Positions 53,210-59,544 of a stretch of DNA of 64,000 nucleotides are shown here, one piece after another (positions within the stretch are counted from its first letter, which is position 1; each line of letters opens with the position of its first letter). This DNA comes from Macrotis lagotis (lineage: Eukaryota; Chordata; Mammalia; Peramelemorphia; Peramelidae). The DNA is taken from assembly GCF_037893015.1 (NCBI RefSeq), contig NC_133665.1, positions 100,885,637 through 100,949,636 on the forward strand, given 5' to 3'. The notes beneath the pieces were generated by a model that was given only the letters and a program-made list of their open reading frames with translations, made no database searches and had not been told where the DNA came from. A program made the position numbers and the translations under genes.

Positions 53210-56200
53210 TCTTTCTTCTCAGTGCCATTTATGTCTTTTTGTTGATTCTCCAGAGAAAGGAGTTGCTTGGAGGATGGATTAATCATCCATCTCCATTTCT
53301 TGGTGCCAGTGAGGTTACAAAGGGTACAGAAAAGTCATCCTTTCTGATACACTCTGGCCATTGCTTGGATTTTTATGGGACAGTAATTTTACCTGTATTC
53401 AGGAAAAAAGTACTCTGAATAACCAGATAAAATTATCTTGGATTTTTTGAATTGGGAGGCTTTAGAGGCCAACCAGTTCAACCCCATCTTTTTACAGATG
53501 AGGAAATTGAGTCTAGAAGGGTTAGGTTACCTATAAGGGGAAGAACAAAGCTATGAACCCAGGCCTCTCTTCTACTATATAATGGTGTCACATGTTGGGG
53601 ATGTTTATGTGAGCACTGGCCTGACCCTACAGTTTTCCTCTCTTGTATAATTCAGCTTTCTTGCACATAGAATTTGGGGACCTTTCTATTACCTGTTTCT
53701 TTGTGGACACTATGCTTCTGTTTTATTATTATATTATTCCAGGGGCATGGTATGTGAATATTTTAACCTATTCTCCATGTGCCTAGGACAGGGCTCTGTC
53801 ATACAGCAAGAGAGGGATAGTGTCCAAGAAAAAATATTAATAATGTACTCTGCAATTTAGTTTGCCAAAGGCAATTTCTTTTAATTTAATATTAATTTAT
53901 ATTCAAACTACTTCTAGCATCTGGGATAGTTCCCCAGATTATCTGACATGATTTCTGCCAGGAAGATTTTAGGTAACATTTATAGAAATCTTGAACAAAG
54001 AAAAAAATCATAATTTGTTAAAATGGAATTTGGGGTTAACATTCTAGACCTAGTCAGTTCCTTTTTGGATTCTTCCTCCTAAGGAATTCCTTCCTTTGAT
54101 CAAAATCTTAACCTTGAATTCCCAAAGAGAAGACACAGTCCTTAGGTGGGTCAAGAGGCCAATCACTTCAAAGAAGAGGGGAATAGCTAGATGATCTTAT
54201 CTATTTCCAGAGTTATGTTCAGTTATCATTCTTACTGAATTTCAAAGGAAGTTTCCAGCCTTTGTTCTGACTATTTGCCTAAAGGAAACAATCTGGAAAG
54301 GCTGGAGAAATCTTTCTTGAGAGACTAAAAAGGAATTTTTTTATTTTGTTTCATTTAAAATAGGCTTGCATAACAGTTTGGTACAGACTGATGGGCTTAA
54401 GCCGAAAAGTAGGGCTACAGATGGTCAAAATCATTGAGAATACATAATCTGGGATAGAAAGGAACCCTAGGAAGTCATTCACTGGGTTTATATTTCTCTG
54501 GAGGTAGGTCCTCAATGAAACCATCATTGGTAAGGTAAACATCTAATTAGTCTTTAAATTCCCCAAGCTGGAGACAAGGTATGTTAATTGGGTAAGCTCC
54601 AGGCTGGGAGTCAGGAAACCAGGCTTCAGTTCTTCTTCTAATTAACTATGATCTCAGGAAAACCACATCACAGTAATAACCATAACAATAATAACTAGGA
54701 TTTACACAACATTTTAAGGTTTGCAAATTACTTTGCACATGTTACCTCATTTAATTCTTACCACAATCTAGGTGCTGTTGTTATCATTTTATAGATGAGG
54801 AAACGGGTTAGATGAGGCAGTCAGGGGTTAACCAGAATTATTGAGTGCTTTCAGCTAGTTTTCAACTCAGGTCTATCCAGACTCCAGATCAAGGTTCTAC
54901 CCATTATACTATCAGAAGCTTTAGTGGGGAGTGGAGAGCTTGAGAATCTGGGTTTTTACTCTTCTGTTCCTTACTATTTCTGTAATTTTGGGCAGGCTTG
55001 GTCTTTATGCCTTTCTAAAATGAGGGATTTATTTAAGATATCCCTGGTACCTTTCTATTACTAAATTCTACGATCTCTCTGGGTCTTGATTTTGTTCTCT
55101 GTCCAATGAGGTTGAAGTCAATATTATAGTATTTATATCAGAAGGAATTTGTGATCAACAATTAAATATAAATAAGGTGGGTATGTTGGTAGGGGACCAT
55201 ATAGCATAATAGTGGTGGAATCATTGATCTCTATGGGTCTTTTCAGTTCTAACGGTACATGCTTCAAGAATATTTTATAGCTTATTTTGGCAAAATGTTC
55301 GATGACATAACCAGCCCTTTTCCCTCTTGCTCTCTGCTAAATGTGTTCTTCTTGTTCTAGGCATCTGTGGCCTCTCAAGGACCTCACACTGACAGCCAAT
55401 CAGGTGAGATGACTGCCTTCTCAGATAGCTAAACACCTAATTTCTGGTAGGATGCCAGATTGGTTAAGGTGGGTAGAGACAGAAGGAGGGACAAGAAGGT
55501 TCTGTTGAAGTTATTGGCATTAGGGAAGGCTTCTGGCTTGCTGGAGGAAATGGGTTGTGTAGAGGTTAGGAAGAGAGGTTTAAGACGAAATAGATAGGAA
55601 TGCAGCAATTTTAGGGGGTTGTGCTGACAACAAAAACATACCAGGAATGAAAAATATACTTATGTTGTCTAGATTAGAGAAGAAGCAAGTTGTAGAACGA
55701 GCACTGGGTTTGGAGTCAGAACTGTAGTCCTGATCTAACCTCATACTAGCTATGGATTCTTGGGGAAGTCATTACTCTGAGTTTCTTCTGCAATTTCCTT
55801 TTTAGCTTTCACAAGCTGGGATAAGTTATGATGAGAGAATATGGGTCTTTAGGTGGTCTAATCTGACTTGTCCTGGCTTGTAGGATTGATGAATCTTTAA
55901 TAGGTCAGTTATAGGCTGGGGTTCAAGGGTCAATTAGGGCTAGCTGAGGACAGCGATTGAAGGGGAATGTCGAAGGGCCGAGAATCATCAGAATGTAGGC
56001 CTCTAGATTCTAGGTTGGCCTATGGAAAGACTAAGATAGTGAGGAGATTGGGTAGGAGACCCCAGGCTGATTTTGGTTCTTACTGTCCCCTTACAGAGAC
56101 ACTCCCTGGTTAGAGACAAGTGCTTCCTCTCTGCTACAGAGTGCTTGCAAAAGATCATGTGAGTCACCCTTTCAGGGCCAGCTACCCCATTTGAGAGTTG

Positions 56201-59200
56201 GGTGGACCCTGTGGGGCCTTTCCTCTCCTCCCATTGGAGAGGGTCAGAACATTCCACTTTCATTCTCACCCGTAGCTGGAGACCATACCCATATTCTATT
56301 CCAGTTAGCCCAACTGCATGCCAGTAAATACAGTTGCCTTGACTTGAGACCTTAATGCCTCCATGTTGCCATTATTCATGCAGGTGTGCCCTCCAAGATT
56401 TTGCTTTGTTCATCTATTTTTTTCAAACTTTTATCAAGTGACTCTGAACTGCTTTTTAAGTGGATATACAAGACAAGTCATAATTTGGCCCCACCAGCTC
56501 CCAATTCACCCATTCATCTGATTCCGCAGTAAAGCAAGAGATGGGTCCATCAAAGCTCCCTCCTCACTGTATTGAAGATAAACTCTCAGACAGTTTTCAA
56601 TACCCCTATTAACAGTTTCCTTTGTCAGTTGATTCTGTTCTACTCTACCAAACTTCATGCCTTTAGCAATATTCCCTGCTTTGCCTTAGGTTTTTGTAGT
56701 CTATACTCTTTAAGTACATTGGCCATTCTCTGGATGGAAGCACTGCCCCTTCTCTCTACAAGTGTATCTGTTTCCACCAAAAAGTCTTCCATGATTTATT
56801 CTGGCTTGTTCTACTTTCTCCTGCCTCTTAGTTTTAATGCATTTTCGACTTAGCTAATACCACTCTGAACTTGGTTATGTATTTTTTTTAATGTGCGTTT
56901 CCACAAGAGTCCACTTGCAATTGATTCCTGGCTTACACAGGGGACTCCTCAGTGCAAGGCTTTATTGTTCCCCATTAGACTCGGAGTTTTTTGAGGTATG
57001 GGTCTTCTGGGTCTTCTTTCAGACTGGAAGGGATTCTTTTTTTTTTTTAATTTTTTTAAATTTATTTTGAGTTCTACAATTTTTCCCCCAGTCTTGCTTC
57101 CCTCCCCCAACCCCCCACAGAAGGCAGTTTGCTAGTCTTTACATCATTCCCATAGTATGCATTGATTTAAGTTGAATGTGATGAGAGATCATATCCTTAA
57201 AGAAGAAACAAAGTATGAGTATAGCAGAATTACATAATAAGACAACAGTTTTTTTTTTAAATTTAAGGTAATAGTCCTTGGTCTTTGTTCAGACTCCACA
57301 ATTCTTTCTCAGGATACAGATAGCATTCTCTGACACAGATACCCCAAAATTGTGCCTGATTGTTGCCCTCCTGGTAAGGTTGATCATCACTCCCATGTTG
57401 CTGTTAGGGTGTACAGTGTTCTTCTGGTTCTGCTCATTTTGTGGAAGGGATTCTTGAGAGTAGGGATCTCCCATCAGGCTGGGAGGGGTAATGTGGAGAA
57501 GTACATTCCAGATTGAAGTTTCTCTTCCCCTTTCATTTTCTCTCTCCATCTCTCTTCCCCTCCTCTCTACCAAAGTCTGGTCTGGCTTAAGTTATGGTTC
57601 TACATGAAGGAAGATTTAAAGATGAAAAGATGAGATGACCTTAGGATGTCCTACCCTTCCCCAGGTGACAAAATGAAGTCAGGAGACCTGGTTTCAAATC
57701 TTGACTTTTAGGGTTTTTTTTTTTTGCAAGGCAAATGGGGTTAAGTGGCTTGCCCAAGGCCACACAGCTAGGTAATTATTAAGTGTCTGAGACAGGATTT
57801 GAACTCCAAGGCCGGTGCTTTATCCACTATGCCACCTAGCTGCCCCCAGAATCTTGACTTTTACACAAGCTATGTGATGATCTCAAGCAAACTTCACTGT
57901 TTCTTAGGAGGCTGATGAAGCTGACAAGTTTCATCATTAAGACCTGGTCTAAATGAGAGCTATTTCTACTACCTCTCTACAATAGCACTACAGTGGATCC
58001 CCGGGAGAAGCTGGAGATGCTTGAGAAGACCTATGATGAGATTGAAAACACGGTTTCCCGGGTTTTGGAGAGAGAATATAAGCTTCCTATGGATGACTTA
58101 CTGCCTTTACTCATCTATGTTGTATCCCGGGCCCGGTAAGCCAATCTTACATAGGAGATAGCAGAAGGTTGGTATAGATTGGATATACAGGGACTTAAGC
58201 ATGGGTCACTTTTGTCTTTGTCAACTGGCTTGGGTGGTGGTAGAAATTCTTAGCACAAGATGGTTTACAGGATGCCAACAGGGAAATCATAAACAACTTC
58301 CCTACAGCACTCCAAAAGTAGCACTTGAGAAATTTCTGGGTTTGTATTTCCTAGGATCCAGCATTTGGGAGCAGAAATTCACCTGATCAGGGACATGATG
58401 GATCCCATTCACAGAGGAGGCTTGTATGATTTTCTGCTAACAGCCCTGGAGGTGAGTTCTCTTTCTAGAAACAGATCCAATTTATTAATAGAATCAGGTT
58501 GGGACTGGAATGGACCCTAGAGACAATGTAGCTTCTCCTTCCCCTCCTCCCCCAACTTGGCCCCCTTCTCTTTTTAACAAGGTAGAAAGAAATGAGTGTT
58601 GAGGTCATACTGCAGGTTTGTACAAGATCCACTACATAATGCTGCCTCCTTTATGTTCAATCTCTTTTTTCCTTCTTGGATCAGTGAACTGGAAGTTGAG
58701 TCTCTAGCCATGACAGTGGGGATAAACTGAGCTCTCCACACAGAGACTCAAATTTTTCACAGTGGTTGTTCAATATCTGAGTTTCTCCTTTTCCCTTTTT
58801 CTTTGAGTTGTGGCATATGTTTTTAAGGTAAGATTAGAGGATCTTTGATATTCTGGTTGAGAATAATCTCCCAACTCATAATTTTTGGAAAGGAGGCTTC
58901 TCACAATCTTCTGATTAATAAACGGTAATAATTTAGTCCCACTCGTTGCATGTCAGAATAAGAGGATATAGTAAGGCTGGGGCGGCGGGGGGGGGGGGGG
59001 GGGGGGGGAATGGGGGCAGGAGGATATGGAACCAGCCTTCAAGTCAATTAGATCCAGGTTCTAGTTCCACCTCTGAAGAATCCTGGCTGTGCCCTTGAAC
59101 AAGTTTTTTCAGTGCTCCCAGCAACTAACTATCTTAGGCCTTACATTGACAGAAGGTGTCGGGCTGTTGTGGTTGGAGCTGCCTGGCCAGCAAGTGCCCT

Positions 59201-59544
59201 TTACCAATGAAACCACTGATTTAATTCATACCCCTGTCATTATCCCCAGAAGGGGATGGCATACTCAAACATAGACATCTGGTCTCCCAAGAAGAGTGCT
59301 TTCCTCTACCATGCTAGAAGCAGCCTGGAATAATGGGAAAACTGGATGTTACTTCATTACTTCTGGTGCTCTATGGCACTGGATGGTCAAAACCTCTCAG
59401 GTGCCGAGTTTAATGGTTCTCTCTGGTGCTGGACTAATTATTTTCTCTCTTGCTCTGACTCAGTCCTGTTATGAACACATCCAGAAGGAGGACATGAGGT
59501 TGCACCGCTTGGCTGGAGTCCATAATCAGAAGGCTCTTTGGTAG
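19050..59544 (+). CDS. ALS2CL: ALS2CL, ALS2 C-terminal-like protein (25 coding exons)
   Basis: ALS2CL is an endosome-associated paralogue of the C-terminal part of alsin. The family binds alsin and Rab5 and modulates Rab5-dependent endosome dynamics, with weak Rab5 exchange activity. I joined 25 exons; all introns are GT-AG and all phases agree, giving 2883 nt and 960 residues (human about 953). Residues 1-320 are the DH/PH-like region, with the PH-type strands RVLLFNDVLVLLQ and TFDLKLVWVD. Residues about 363-565 hold eight MORN repeats, starting YDGSWFWGKPHGKG. The VPS9 domain lies at about 800-950, with KLPMDDLLPLLIYVVSRAR and GGLYDFLLTALES. The start (GCCATGT, MSTPEE) aligns with the human MCNPEE start and has G at -3. 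No stop or frameshift was seen, so the gene looks functional. It is convergent with JMJD4. The coding sequence is the sum of the exon entries, not the whole span. Confidence 0.97.
21509..21665 (+). repeat. tRNA-derived SINE, sense, little diverged
   Basis: Full-length copy from GGGGCGGCTAGGTGGCACAG to CTTGCAAAA with an uninterrupted A tail of about 24 bases. The target duplication ATGGTTC (possibly AAAATGGTTC, the A's merging with the tail) occurs at 21501 and 21666. Confidence 0.93.
22013..22450 (-). mobile_element. L1 LINE 3' end, antisense, decayed
   Basis: On the + strand it starts with the inverted L1 3' terminus (TTTTTTTCAATTACATGCAAAAA). Then come TGTGAACTTCTGAGCTCCAC and the region CTGAGCTGCTTAGAGGGGCT, paralleling the L1 copy at 15340-15400. 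Confidence 0.8.
23514..23537 (+). repeat. Poly-C tract
   Basis: 18 uninterrupted C residues, one G, then five C. It lies about 300 bp before exon 2 and may be length-variable. Confidence 0.9.
23831..24026 (+). CDS. ALS2CL: ALS2CL coding exon 2 (tandem acceptor)
   Basis: Residues 35-100. The acceptor reads CTGAG/AAG/AGCCC, so splicing before 23831 or before 23834 are both in frame and differ by one Glu. Contains MKDQECLQLLLQL, like human RECLRLLQQL. The donor ACA/GTGAGT leaves two bases. Confidence 0.93.
24655..24720 (+). CDS. ALS2CL: ALS2CL coding exon 3
   Basis: Residues 100-122, 66 nt. Acceptor CTTACAG, donor AA/GTGAGT. Encodes TDCVVLQTFQKATRKK, which aligns with human TSCMVVQAFQKAAKRR. 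Confidence 0.95.
25049..25214 (+). CDS. ALS2CL: ALS2CL coding exon 4
   Basis: Residues 122-177. Acceptor AATGACAG after a T-rich tract, donor GAG/GTACTG. Encodes HVQQYVLILLRLGDAVGE, close to human HVQQYVLLLLSLGDTIGE. Confidence 0.96.
25885..26140 (+). repeat. Old SINE (MAR1/MIR-like), sense
   Basis: GGCAGCGAAGTAGTTAAGAG head, TTCAAGTCTCATCTGGAAAC, CCTCAGTTTCCTTATCTATA, then AATAATATCTGCTTCATAGG and a CORE-like tail. It ends 90 bp before exon 5. Confidence 0.75.
26230..26361 (+). CDS. ALS2CL: ALS2CL coding exon 5
   Basis: Residues 178-221, exactly 44 codons. Acceptor CTCTCTTAG, donor GTG/GTGAGT. Encodes the HHTARELAIQ ... ATQALWERLGNRL segment of the N-terminal DH-like region. Confidence 0.95.
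27262..27381 (+). CDS. ALS2CL: ALS2CL coding exon 6
   Basis: Residues 222-261, exactly 40 codons. Acceptor CTTCTCTAG, donor CAG/GTGAGA. Encodes RLLQDSQEVPV and RVLLFNDVLVLLQ, the first strands of the PH-like domain. Confidence 0.97.
27576..27741 (+). repeat. tRNA-derived SINE, sense, with target duplication
   Basis: Full-length copy from AGGAGCCGCTAGGTGGTGTA to an A-rich tail. The perfect 16 bp duplication AGAATATCTGAATTGT is at 27560-27575 and 27742-27757. Confidence 0.95.
28725..29040 (+). repeat. Long-type SINE, sense, with internal duplication
   Basis: The segment from GTGTGACNCTGGG through CTGGAGAAGGAA occurs twice (about 28796-28880 and 28888-28965). This is either an internal duplication or two overlapping insertions. 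It ends CAGACTGAAATGACTGAGCA, 46 bp before exon 7. Confidence 0.8.
29087..29163 (+). CDS. ALS2CL: ALS2CL coding exon 7
   Basis: Residues 262-287. Acceptor GTTCTTTCAG, donor ACAG/GTGAGT. Encodes GHNFQTFDLKLVWVD, continuing the PH-like fold. Confidence 0.96.
29504..29662 (-). repeat. tRNA-derived SINE, antisense, with target duplication
   Basis: Full-length inverted copy. ACATGGTAGGTTTTT flanks it at 29489-29503 and 29663-29677. Confidence 0.94.
29743..29895 (+). repeat. tRNA-derived SINE, sense, with 16 bp internal repeat
   Basis: The head is truncated (starts CACAATGGACACCAG). AATAATTACCTAACTG is immediately followed by AATAATTACCTAAATG, a tandem duplication within the body. Confidence 0.88.
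30540..30672 (-). repeat. MIR-like SINE, left part
   Basis: TATAAAGCACTTTCCTATAA, ATGATCCTAG and GTAGGTATTCTCACTCCCAT are the inverted MIR/CORE core. The repeat continues at 32719 (CTCCCATTTTGCAGAGGAAG), so one MIR was split by the 2.05 kb insertion between. Confidence 0.8.
30673..32718 (-). mobile_element. Full-length ORF1-only L1 (HAL1-like), antisense
   Basis: The 15 bp direct repeat TCTCACTCCCATTTT at 30658-30672 and 32719-32733 delimits the insertion. Its right end (CTGCCATCTTGGCTATGCCC on +) looks like a marsupial L1 5' end, and its left end is an inverted A-tail. On the - strand it carries an L1 ORF1-type coiled coil (31743-31546, many Glu/Lys, e.g. LREAEEKLGGEMRTMQKD) followed by a decayed RNA-binding part (EKILKAARN, DLAASTLRAYRDW). 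There is no ORF2 between that and the 3' end, the hallmark of half-L1 (HAL1). Frameshifts and stops show it is dead. Confidence 0.88.
32088..32245 (-). repeat. SINE nested inside the HAL1-like element
   Basis: Full-length inverted SINE flanked by GGGATCCAGCTATCT at 32073-32087 and 32246-32260. It inserted into the 5' region of the HAL1 copy after that copy had landed. Confidence 0.96.
32719..32870 (-). repeat. MIR-like SINE, right part
   Basis: Continuation of the MIR-like repeat broken at 30672: TTTTGCAGAGGAAGAAATAG, then GAATTGTGACTTGGTCTTAG. It ends just before exon 8. Confidence 0.7.
32886..32952 (+). CDS. ALS2CL: ALS2CL coding exon 8
   Basis: Residues 287-309. Acceptor CCTTCCAG, donor AAG/GTGAGA. 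Encodes FHVITPEEEFSLSAKD, aligned with human FHLLTPEEEFSFCAKD. It is separated from exon 7 by the intron carrying the nested HAL1 insertion. Confidence 0.96.
33775..34050 (-). repeat. (ATC)n and antisense MIR-like SINE
   Basis: An ATC trinucleotide run (about 33778-33806) is followed by AAGGTTTGCAGAGTCCTTTA, GAAGAAACTGAAGAAGCAGG and ACCATCTAGCAGCC, an inverted SINE with its core. Confidence 0.75.
34210..34412 (+). CDS. ALS2CL: ALS2CL coding exon 9
   Basis: Residues 310-377. Acceptor TTCCTGTAG, donor AA/GTGAGT. Ends the PH-like region (EKKDFPVLE) and starts MORN repeat 1 (YDGSWFWGKPHGK). Confidence 0.97.
34756..34918 (-). repeat. tRNA-derived SINE, antisense
   Basis: Inverted full-length copy with AATTATTAATTATTAA where a single AATTATTAA is usual (a small internal duplication). 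Similar TTYYACACTT sequences flank it, a probable decayed target duplication. Confidence 0.9.
35080..35145 (+). CDS. ALS2CL: ALS2CL coding exon 10
   Basis: Residues 377-399. Acceptor GTGTTTCAG, donor CATGG/GTAAGA. Encodes GTLKWPDGRNHVGDF and the start of QGLEHG: the end of MORN 1 and the start of MORN 2. Confidence 0.97.
35526..35768 (+). repeat. Long-type tRNA-derived SINE, sense
   Basis: GGGGCAGTTGTGTGGTACAG head to AGAGTTGGACACAACTGAAA and a short CAACAAAG end. Confidence 0.87.
36089..36187 (+). CDS. ALS2CL: ALS2CL coding exon 11
   Basis: Residues 399-432. Acceptor GATTCTATAG, donor TGTGA/GTAAGT. Encodes FGIRLVP and the MORN 3 unit YKCHWQEGQMQGYGIC. Confidence 0.96.
36413..37109 (-). mobile_element. 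L1 LINE 3' end, antisense, 5' truncated
   Basis: The inverted 3' UTR (CAGAAGGAAGTCTGTTAGTC, ATAGTATACATTGATCTAAG) is followed by the inverted ORF2 C-terminus (AACAATAGTGTTCCATCACA, CAAATAGGGCTGCTATGAAT). A diverged duplication (CTTGATCAAACTTT near 36400, TTTGATCAAGCTTT near 37109) marks the ends. Confidence 0.9.
38208..38369 (+). CDS. ALS2CL: ALS2CL coding exon 12
   Basis: Residues 432-486. Acceptor CCCCTTCAG, donor ACAG/GTAAGG. Holds MORN 4 (YKGYFRDNMRQGFGVLE) and MORN 5 (FTGHWDRDKKNGYGVW). Confidence 0.97.
38894..38936 (+). repeat. (TG)n microsatellite
   Basis: About 21 uninterrupted TG units in intron 12. Confidence 0.97.
39430..40440 (+). repeat. Three old sense SINE fragments
   Basis: 39430-39575 (GGAGTCAGGAAGACCTGGGT), 39794-39935 (GAGGACCTGGGTTCAAATCG) and 40228-40440 (CATGTGGTGCAGCAAATAAG, GTTCAAATTTGATCG, then GGTTATTGTTAGGATCAAAC). 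Sequence between them is anonymous. Confidence 0.7.
41157..41268 (+). CDS. ALS2CL: ALS2CL coding exon 13
   Basis: Residues 486-523. Acceptor CATCTTCTAG, donor GTG/GTAAGT. Holds MORN 6 (YIGLWQADHRHGQGIVV) and most of MORN 7 (YQRTFQADKMV). Confidence 0.97.
41488..41642 (-). repeat. tRNA-derived SINE, antisense
   Basis: Inverted full-length copy, 220 bp after exon 13. No target duplication is evident. Confidence 0.9.
42590..43005 (-). mobile_element. L1 LINE 3' end, antisense, decayed
   Basis: TTCCTCTGGATGGGGATAGC, GTGAGCTGCTGAGAGGAACT, AAGGTTGATCATCTCACAAT and TTGTTGTCAGTGTGTCCAAT parallel the L1 copies at 15340 and 36720. Confidence 0.85.
43381..43426 (+). repeat. (AAT/ATT)n inverted microsatellite
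   Basis: AATAATAATAATAATTATTATTATT: the two arms are reverse complements and could form a hairpin. Confidence 0.85.
43775..43918 (-). repeat. tRNA-derived SINE, antisense (first of a pair)
   Basis: Inverted copy with small deletions (AATTATTGTCTGAGACTAGA). It is followed 30 bp later by another copy in the same orientation. Confidence 0.87.
43950..44085 (-). repeat. tRNA-derived SINE, antisense (second of a pair)
   Basis: Inverted copy with a degraded head (CTATCACCTAGCAACC). The sequence after it (CAAGGTTGTTTTGAGATAAT) resembles that before the first copy (CAAGGTCGTTTTTGTTTTG), so the pair may sit inside one older SINE. Confidence 0.82.
44233..44310 (+). CDS. ALS2CL: ALS2CL coding exon 14
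   Basis: Residues 524-549, 26 codons. Acceptor CCACCACTAG, donor AAG/GTAAGC. Encodes GPGILLLEDDSLYEGSFTRD, joining MORN 7 to MORN 8. Confidence 0.97.
44636..44960 (-). mobile_element. L1 LINE 3' terminus, antisense, decayed
   Basis: TTTTTTTTCAATTACATGCAAAGATAG and GCAAAGCTCTTGACTTCTAC resemble the inverted L1 3' terminus at 22013. The right border is vague. Confidence 0.65.
45155..45335 (+). repeat. Interspersed repeat, '...TTTATTAATCTCCTACCAGG' family
   Basis: CTTTTATTAATCTCCTACCA, CTAGGCATTGTGTCAAGCCT and TGGAGATACAAATACAAAAG match the order seen in the copies at 11742, 16078 and 22470. Confidence 0.65.
45475..45605 (+). CDS. ALS2CL: ALS2CL coding exon 15
   Basis: Residues 550-593. Acceptor TTTGTTCCAG, donor AAACG/GTAAGA. 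Encodes GKITFPNGYFLKASF (end of MORN 8) and GRGFHTQGVLETT. Confidence 0.97.
45775..46025 (+). repeat. Long-type tRNA-derived SINE, sense
   Basis: AACTAGGTGGATAGAATGCC, GTGACCTTGGATAAGTCAGC (followed by a partial repeat of itself), GAAATGGCAAACCACTCTGG and GCACAACTGAAATGATTGAA. Confidence 0.85.
47244..47417 (+). CDS. ALS2CL: ALS2CL coding exon 16
   Basis: Residues 593-651. Acceptor CCTGTCTCCAG, donor ACAG/GTAAGA. Encodes FPVENRWQGIYQQFQNFI, aligned with human FPVESRWQGVYSPFRDFV. Confidence 0.97.
47740..47836 (+). CDS. ALS2CL: ALS2CL coding exon 17
   Basis: Residues 651-683. Acceptor GGGACCCAG with a short pyrimidine tract, donor AAA/GTAATG. Encodes KDILAELPAHREPESLQLYL, close to human EDILEELLQHREPKALQLYL. 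Confidence 0.95.
47837..50166 (+). other. ALS2CL: ALS2CL intron 17
   Basis: Apart from the CATT repeat and a MIR-like trace at about 48000-48330, I see only anonymous, T-rich sequence and no extra exon. Confidence 0.5.
48513..48554 (+). repeat. (CATT)n microsatellite
   Basis: About nine CATT/TTCA units in intron 17. Confidence 0.95.
50167..50324 (+). CDS. ALS2CL: ALS2CL coding exon 18
   Basis: Residues 684-736. Acceptor TTTACTGTGCAG, donor CA/GTAAGT. Encodes HPLGKLLKLLTMAFQTTYSG and GANKHLLVLAQEEVQ, a helical region before VPS9. Confidence 0.97.
50441..50509 (+). CDS. ALS2CL: ALS2CL coding exon 19
   Basis: Residues 736-759. Acceptor ATGTTTATAG, donor AAAAG/GTAACA. Encodes GLLQVALKQQGQIQEESED, matching human GLLRVALERKGQALEEDED. 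Confidence 0.95.
51481..51600 (-). repeat. tRNA-derived SINE, antisense, internally deleted
   Basis: CCCATTATACT flanks it at 51470-51480 and 51601-51611. The middle of the SINE (from AAGTCTGAGA to CTACTATCCACC) is missing. Confidence 0.92.
52656..52850 (+). repeat. Long-type tRNA-derived SINE, sense
   Basis: GGGGCAGCATGGTGGCACAG head to CTGGAGAAGGAGATGACAAA. It ends only about 65 bp before the exon 20 acceptor. Confidence 0.88.
52914..53087 (+). CDS. ALS2CL: ALS2CL coding exon 20
   Basis: Residues 759-817. Acceptor CTTTCTTCCAG, donor CAGAA/GTGAGT. Encodes VLPIILPCFYPELFMLYMLY and LYSQGIADLSLFSD. A long CT repeat begins 69 bp past the donor. Confidence 0.97.
53156..53204 (+). repeat. (CT)n microsatellite
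   Basis: About 24 pure CT units, 69 bp after the exon 20 donor. Open frames here encode only Ser-Leu or Arg-Glu runs and are not genes. Confidence 0.97.
53205..55360 (+). other. ALS2CL: ALS2CL intron 20 (most of it)
   Basis: Antisense MIR-like traces at about 53450-53580 (ACAGATGAGGAAATTGAGTC) and 54685-54930 (GATGAGGAAACGGG core). Nothing else recognised. Confidence 0.5.
55361..55403 (+). CDS. ALS2CL: ALS2CL coding exon 21
   Basis: Residues 817-831, only 43 nt. Acceptor CTTGTTCTAG, donor CAG/GTGAGA. Encodes HLWPLKDLTLTANQ, nearly identical to human. This small exon is needed to keep phase. Confidence 0.96.
56097..56158 (+). CDS. ALS2CL: ALS2CL coding exon 22
   Basis: Residues 832-852. Acceptor CCCCTTACAG, donor ATCAT/GTGAGT. 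Encodes RHSLVRDKCFLSATECLQKI, start of the conserved VPS9 core. Confidence 0.97.
57039..57441 (-). mobile_element. L1 LINE 3' end, antisense, 5' truncated
   Basis: The perfect 14 bp duplication TGGAAGGGATTCTT at 57025-57038 and 57442-57455 delimits a roughly 400 bp insertion. It contains the inverted 3' UTR (CAGAAGGCAGTTTGCTAGTC) and reads up to GTGTACAGTGTTCTTCTGGT. Confidence 0.95.
57711..57849 (-). repeat. tRNA-derived SINE, antisense, with target duplication
   Basis: AATCTTGACTTTTA at 57697-57710 and 57850-57863. The copy lacks the 'GGTACTCCTGACT' segment. It lies about 135 bp before exon 23. Confidence 0.94.
57986..58135 (+). CDS. ALS2CL: ALS2CL coding exon 23
   Basis: Residues 852-902. 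Acceptor CTCTACAATAG, donor GCCCG/GTAAGC. Encodes TTVDPREKLEMLEKTYDEIE and KLPMDDLLPLLIYVVSRA, the VPS9 segment with the conserved acidic-leucine-proline motif. The junction residue is Ile where human has Met. Confidence 0.97.
58355..58451 (+). CDS. ALS2CL: ALS2CL coding exon 24
   Basis: Residues 902-934. Acceptor GTATTTCCTAG, donor GAG/GTGAGT. Encodes IQHLGAEIHLIRDMMDP and GGLYDFLLTALE of the VPS9 domain. Confidence 0.97.
58987..59008 (+). repeat. Poly-G tract (22 G)
   Basis: Uninterrupted G run after GGGGCGGC in intron 24. It is G-quadruplex-prone and likely length-variable, or prone to sequencing error. Confidence 0.9.
59464..59544 (+). CDS. ALS2CL: ALS2CL last coding exon (25)
   Basis: Residues 935-960 plus TAG. 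Acceptor GCTCTGACTCAG. Encodes SCYEHIQKEDMRLHRLAG and ends in ALW, as the human protein ends ELW. Confidence 0.97.
   Translation, partial: SCYEHIQKEDMRLHRLAGVHNQKALW

Noticed and set aside
53016..53282. Ser-Leu and Arg-Glu repeat 'proteins'
   Set aside because: Produced by the CT microsatellite. The real coding here is exon 20 in one frame only.
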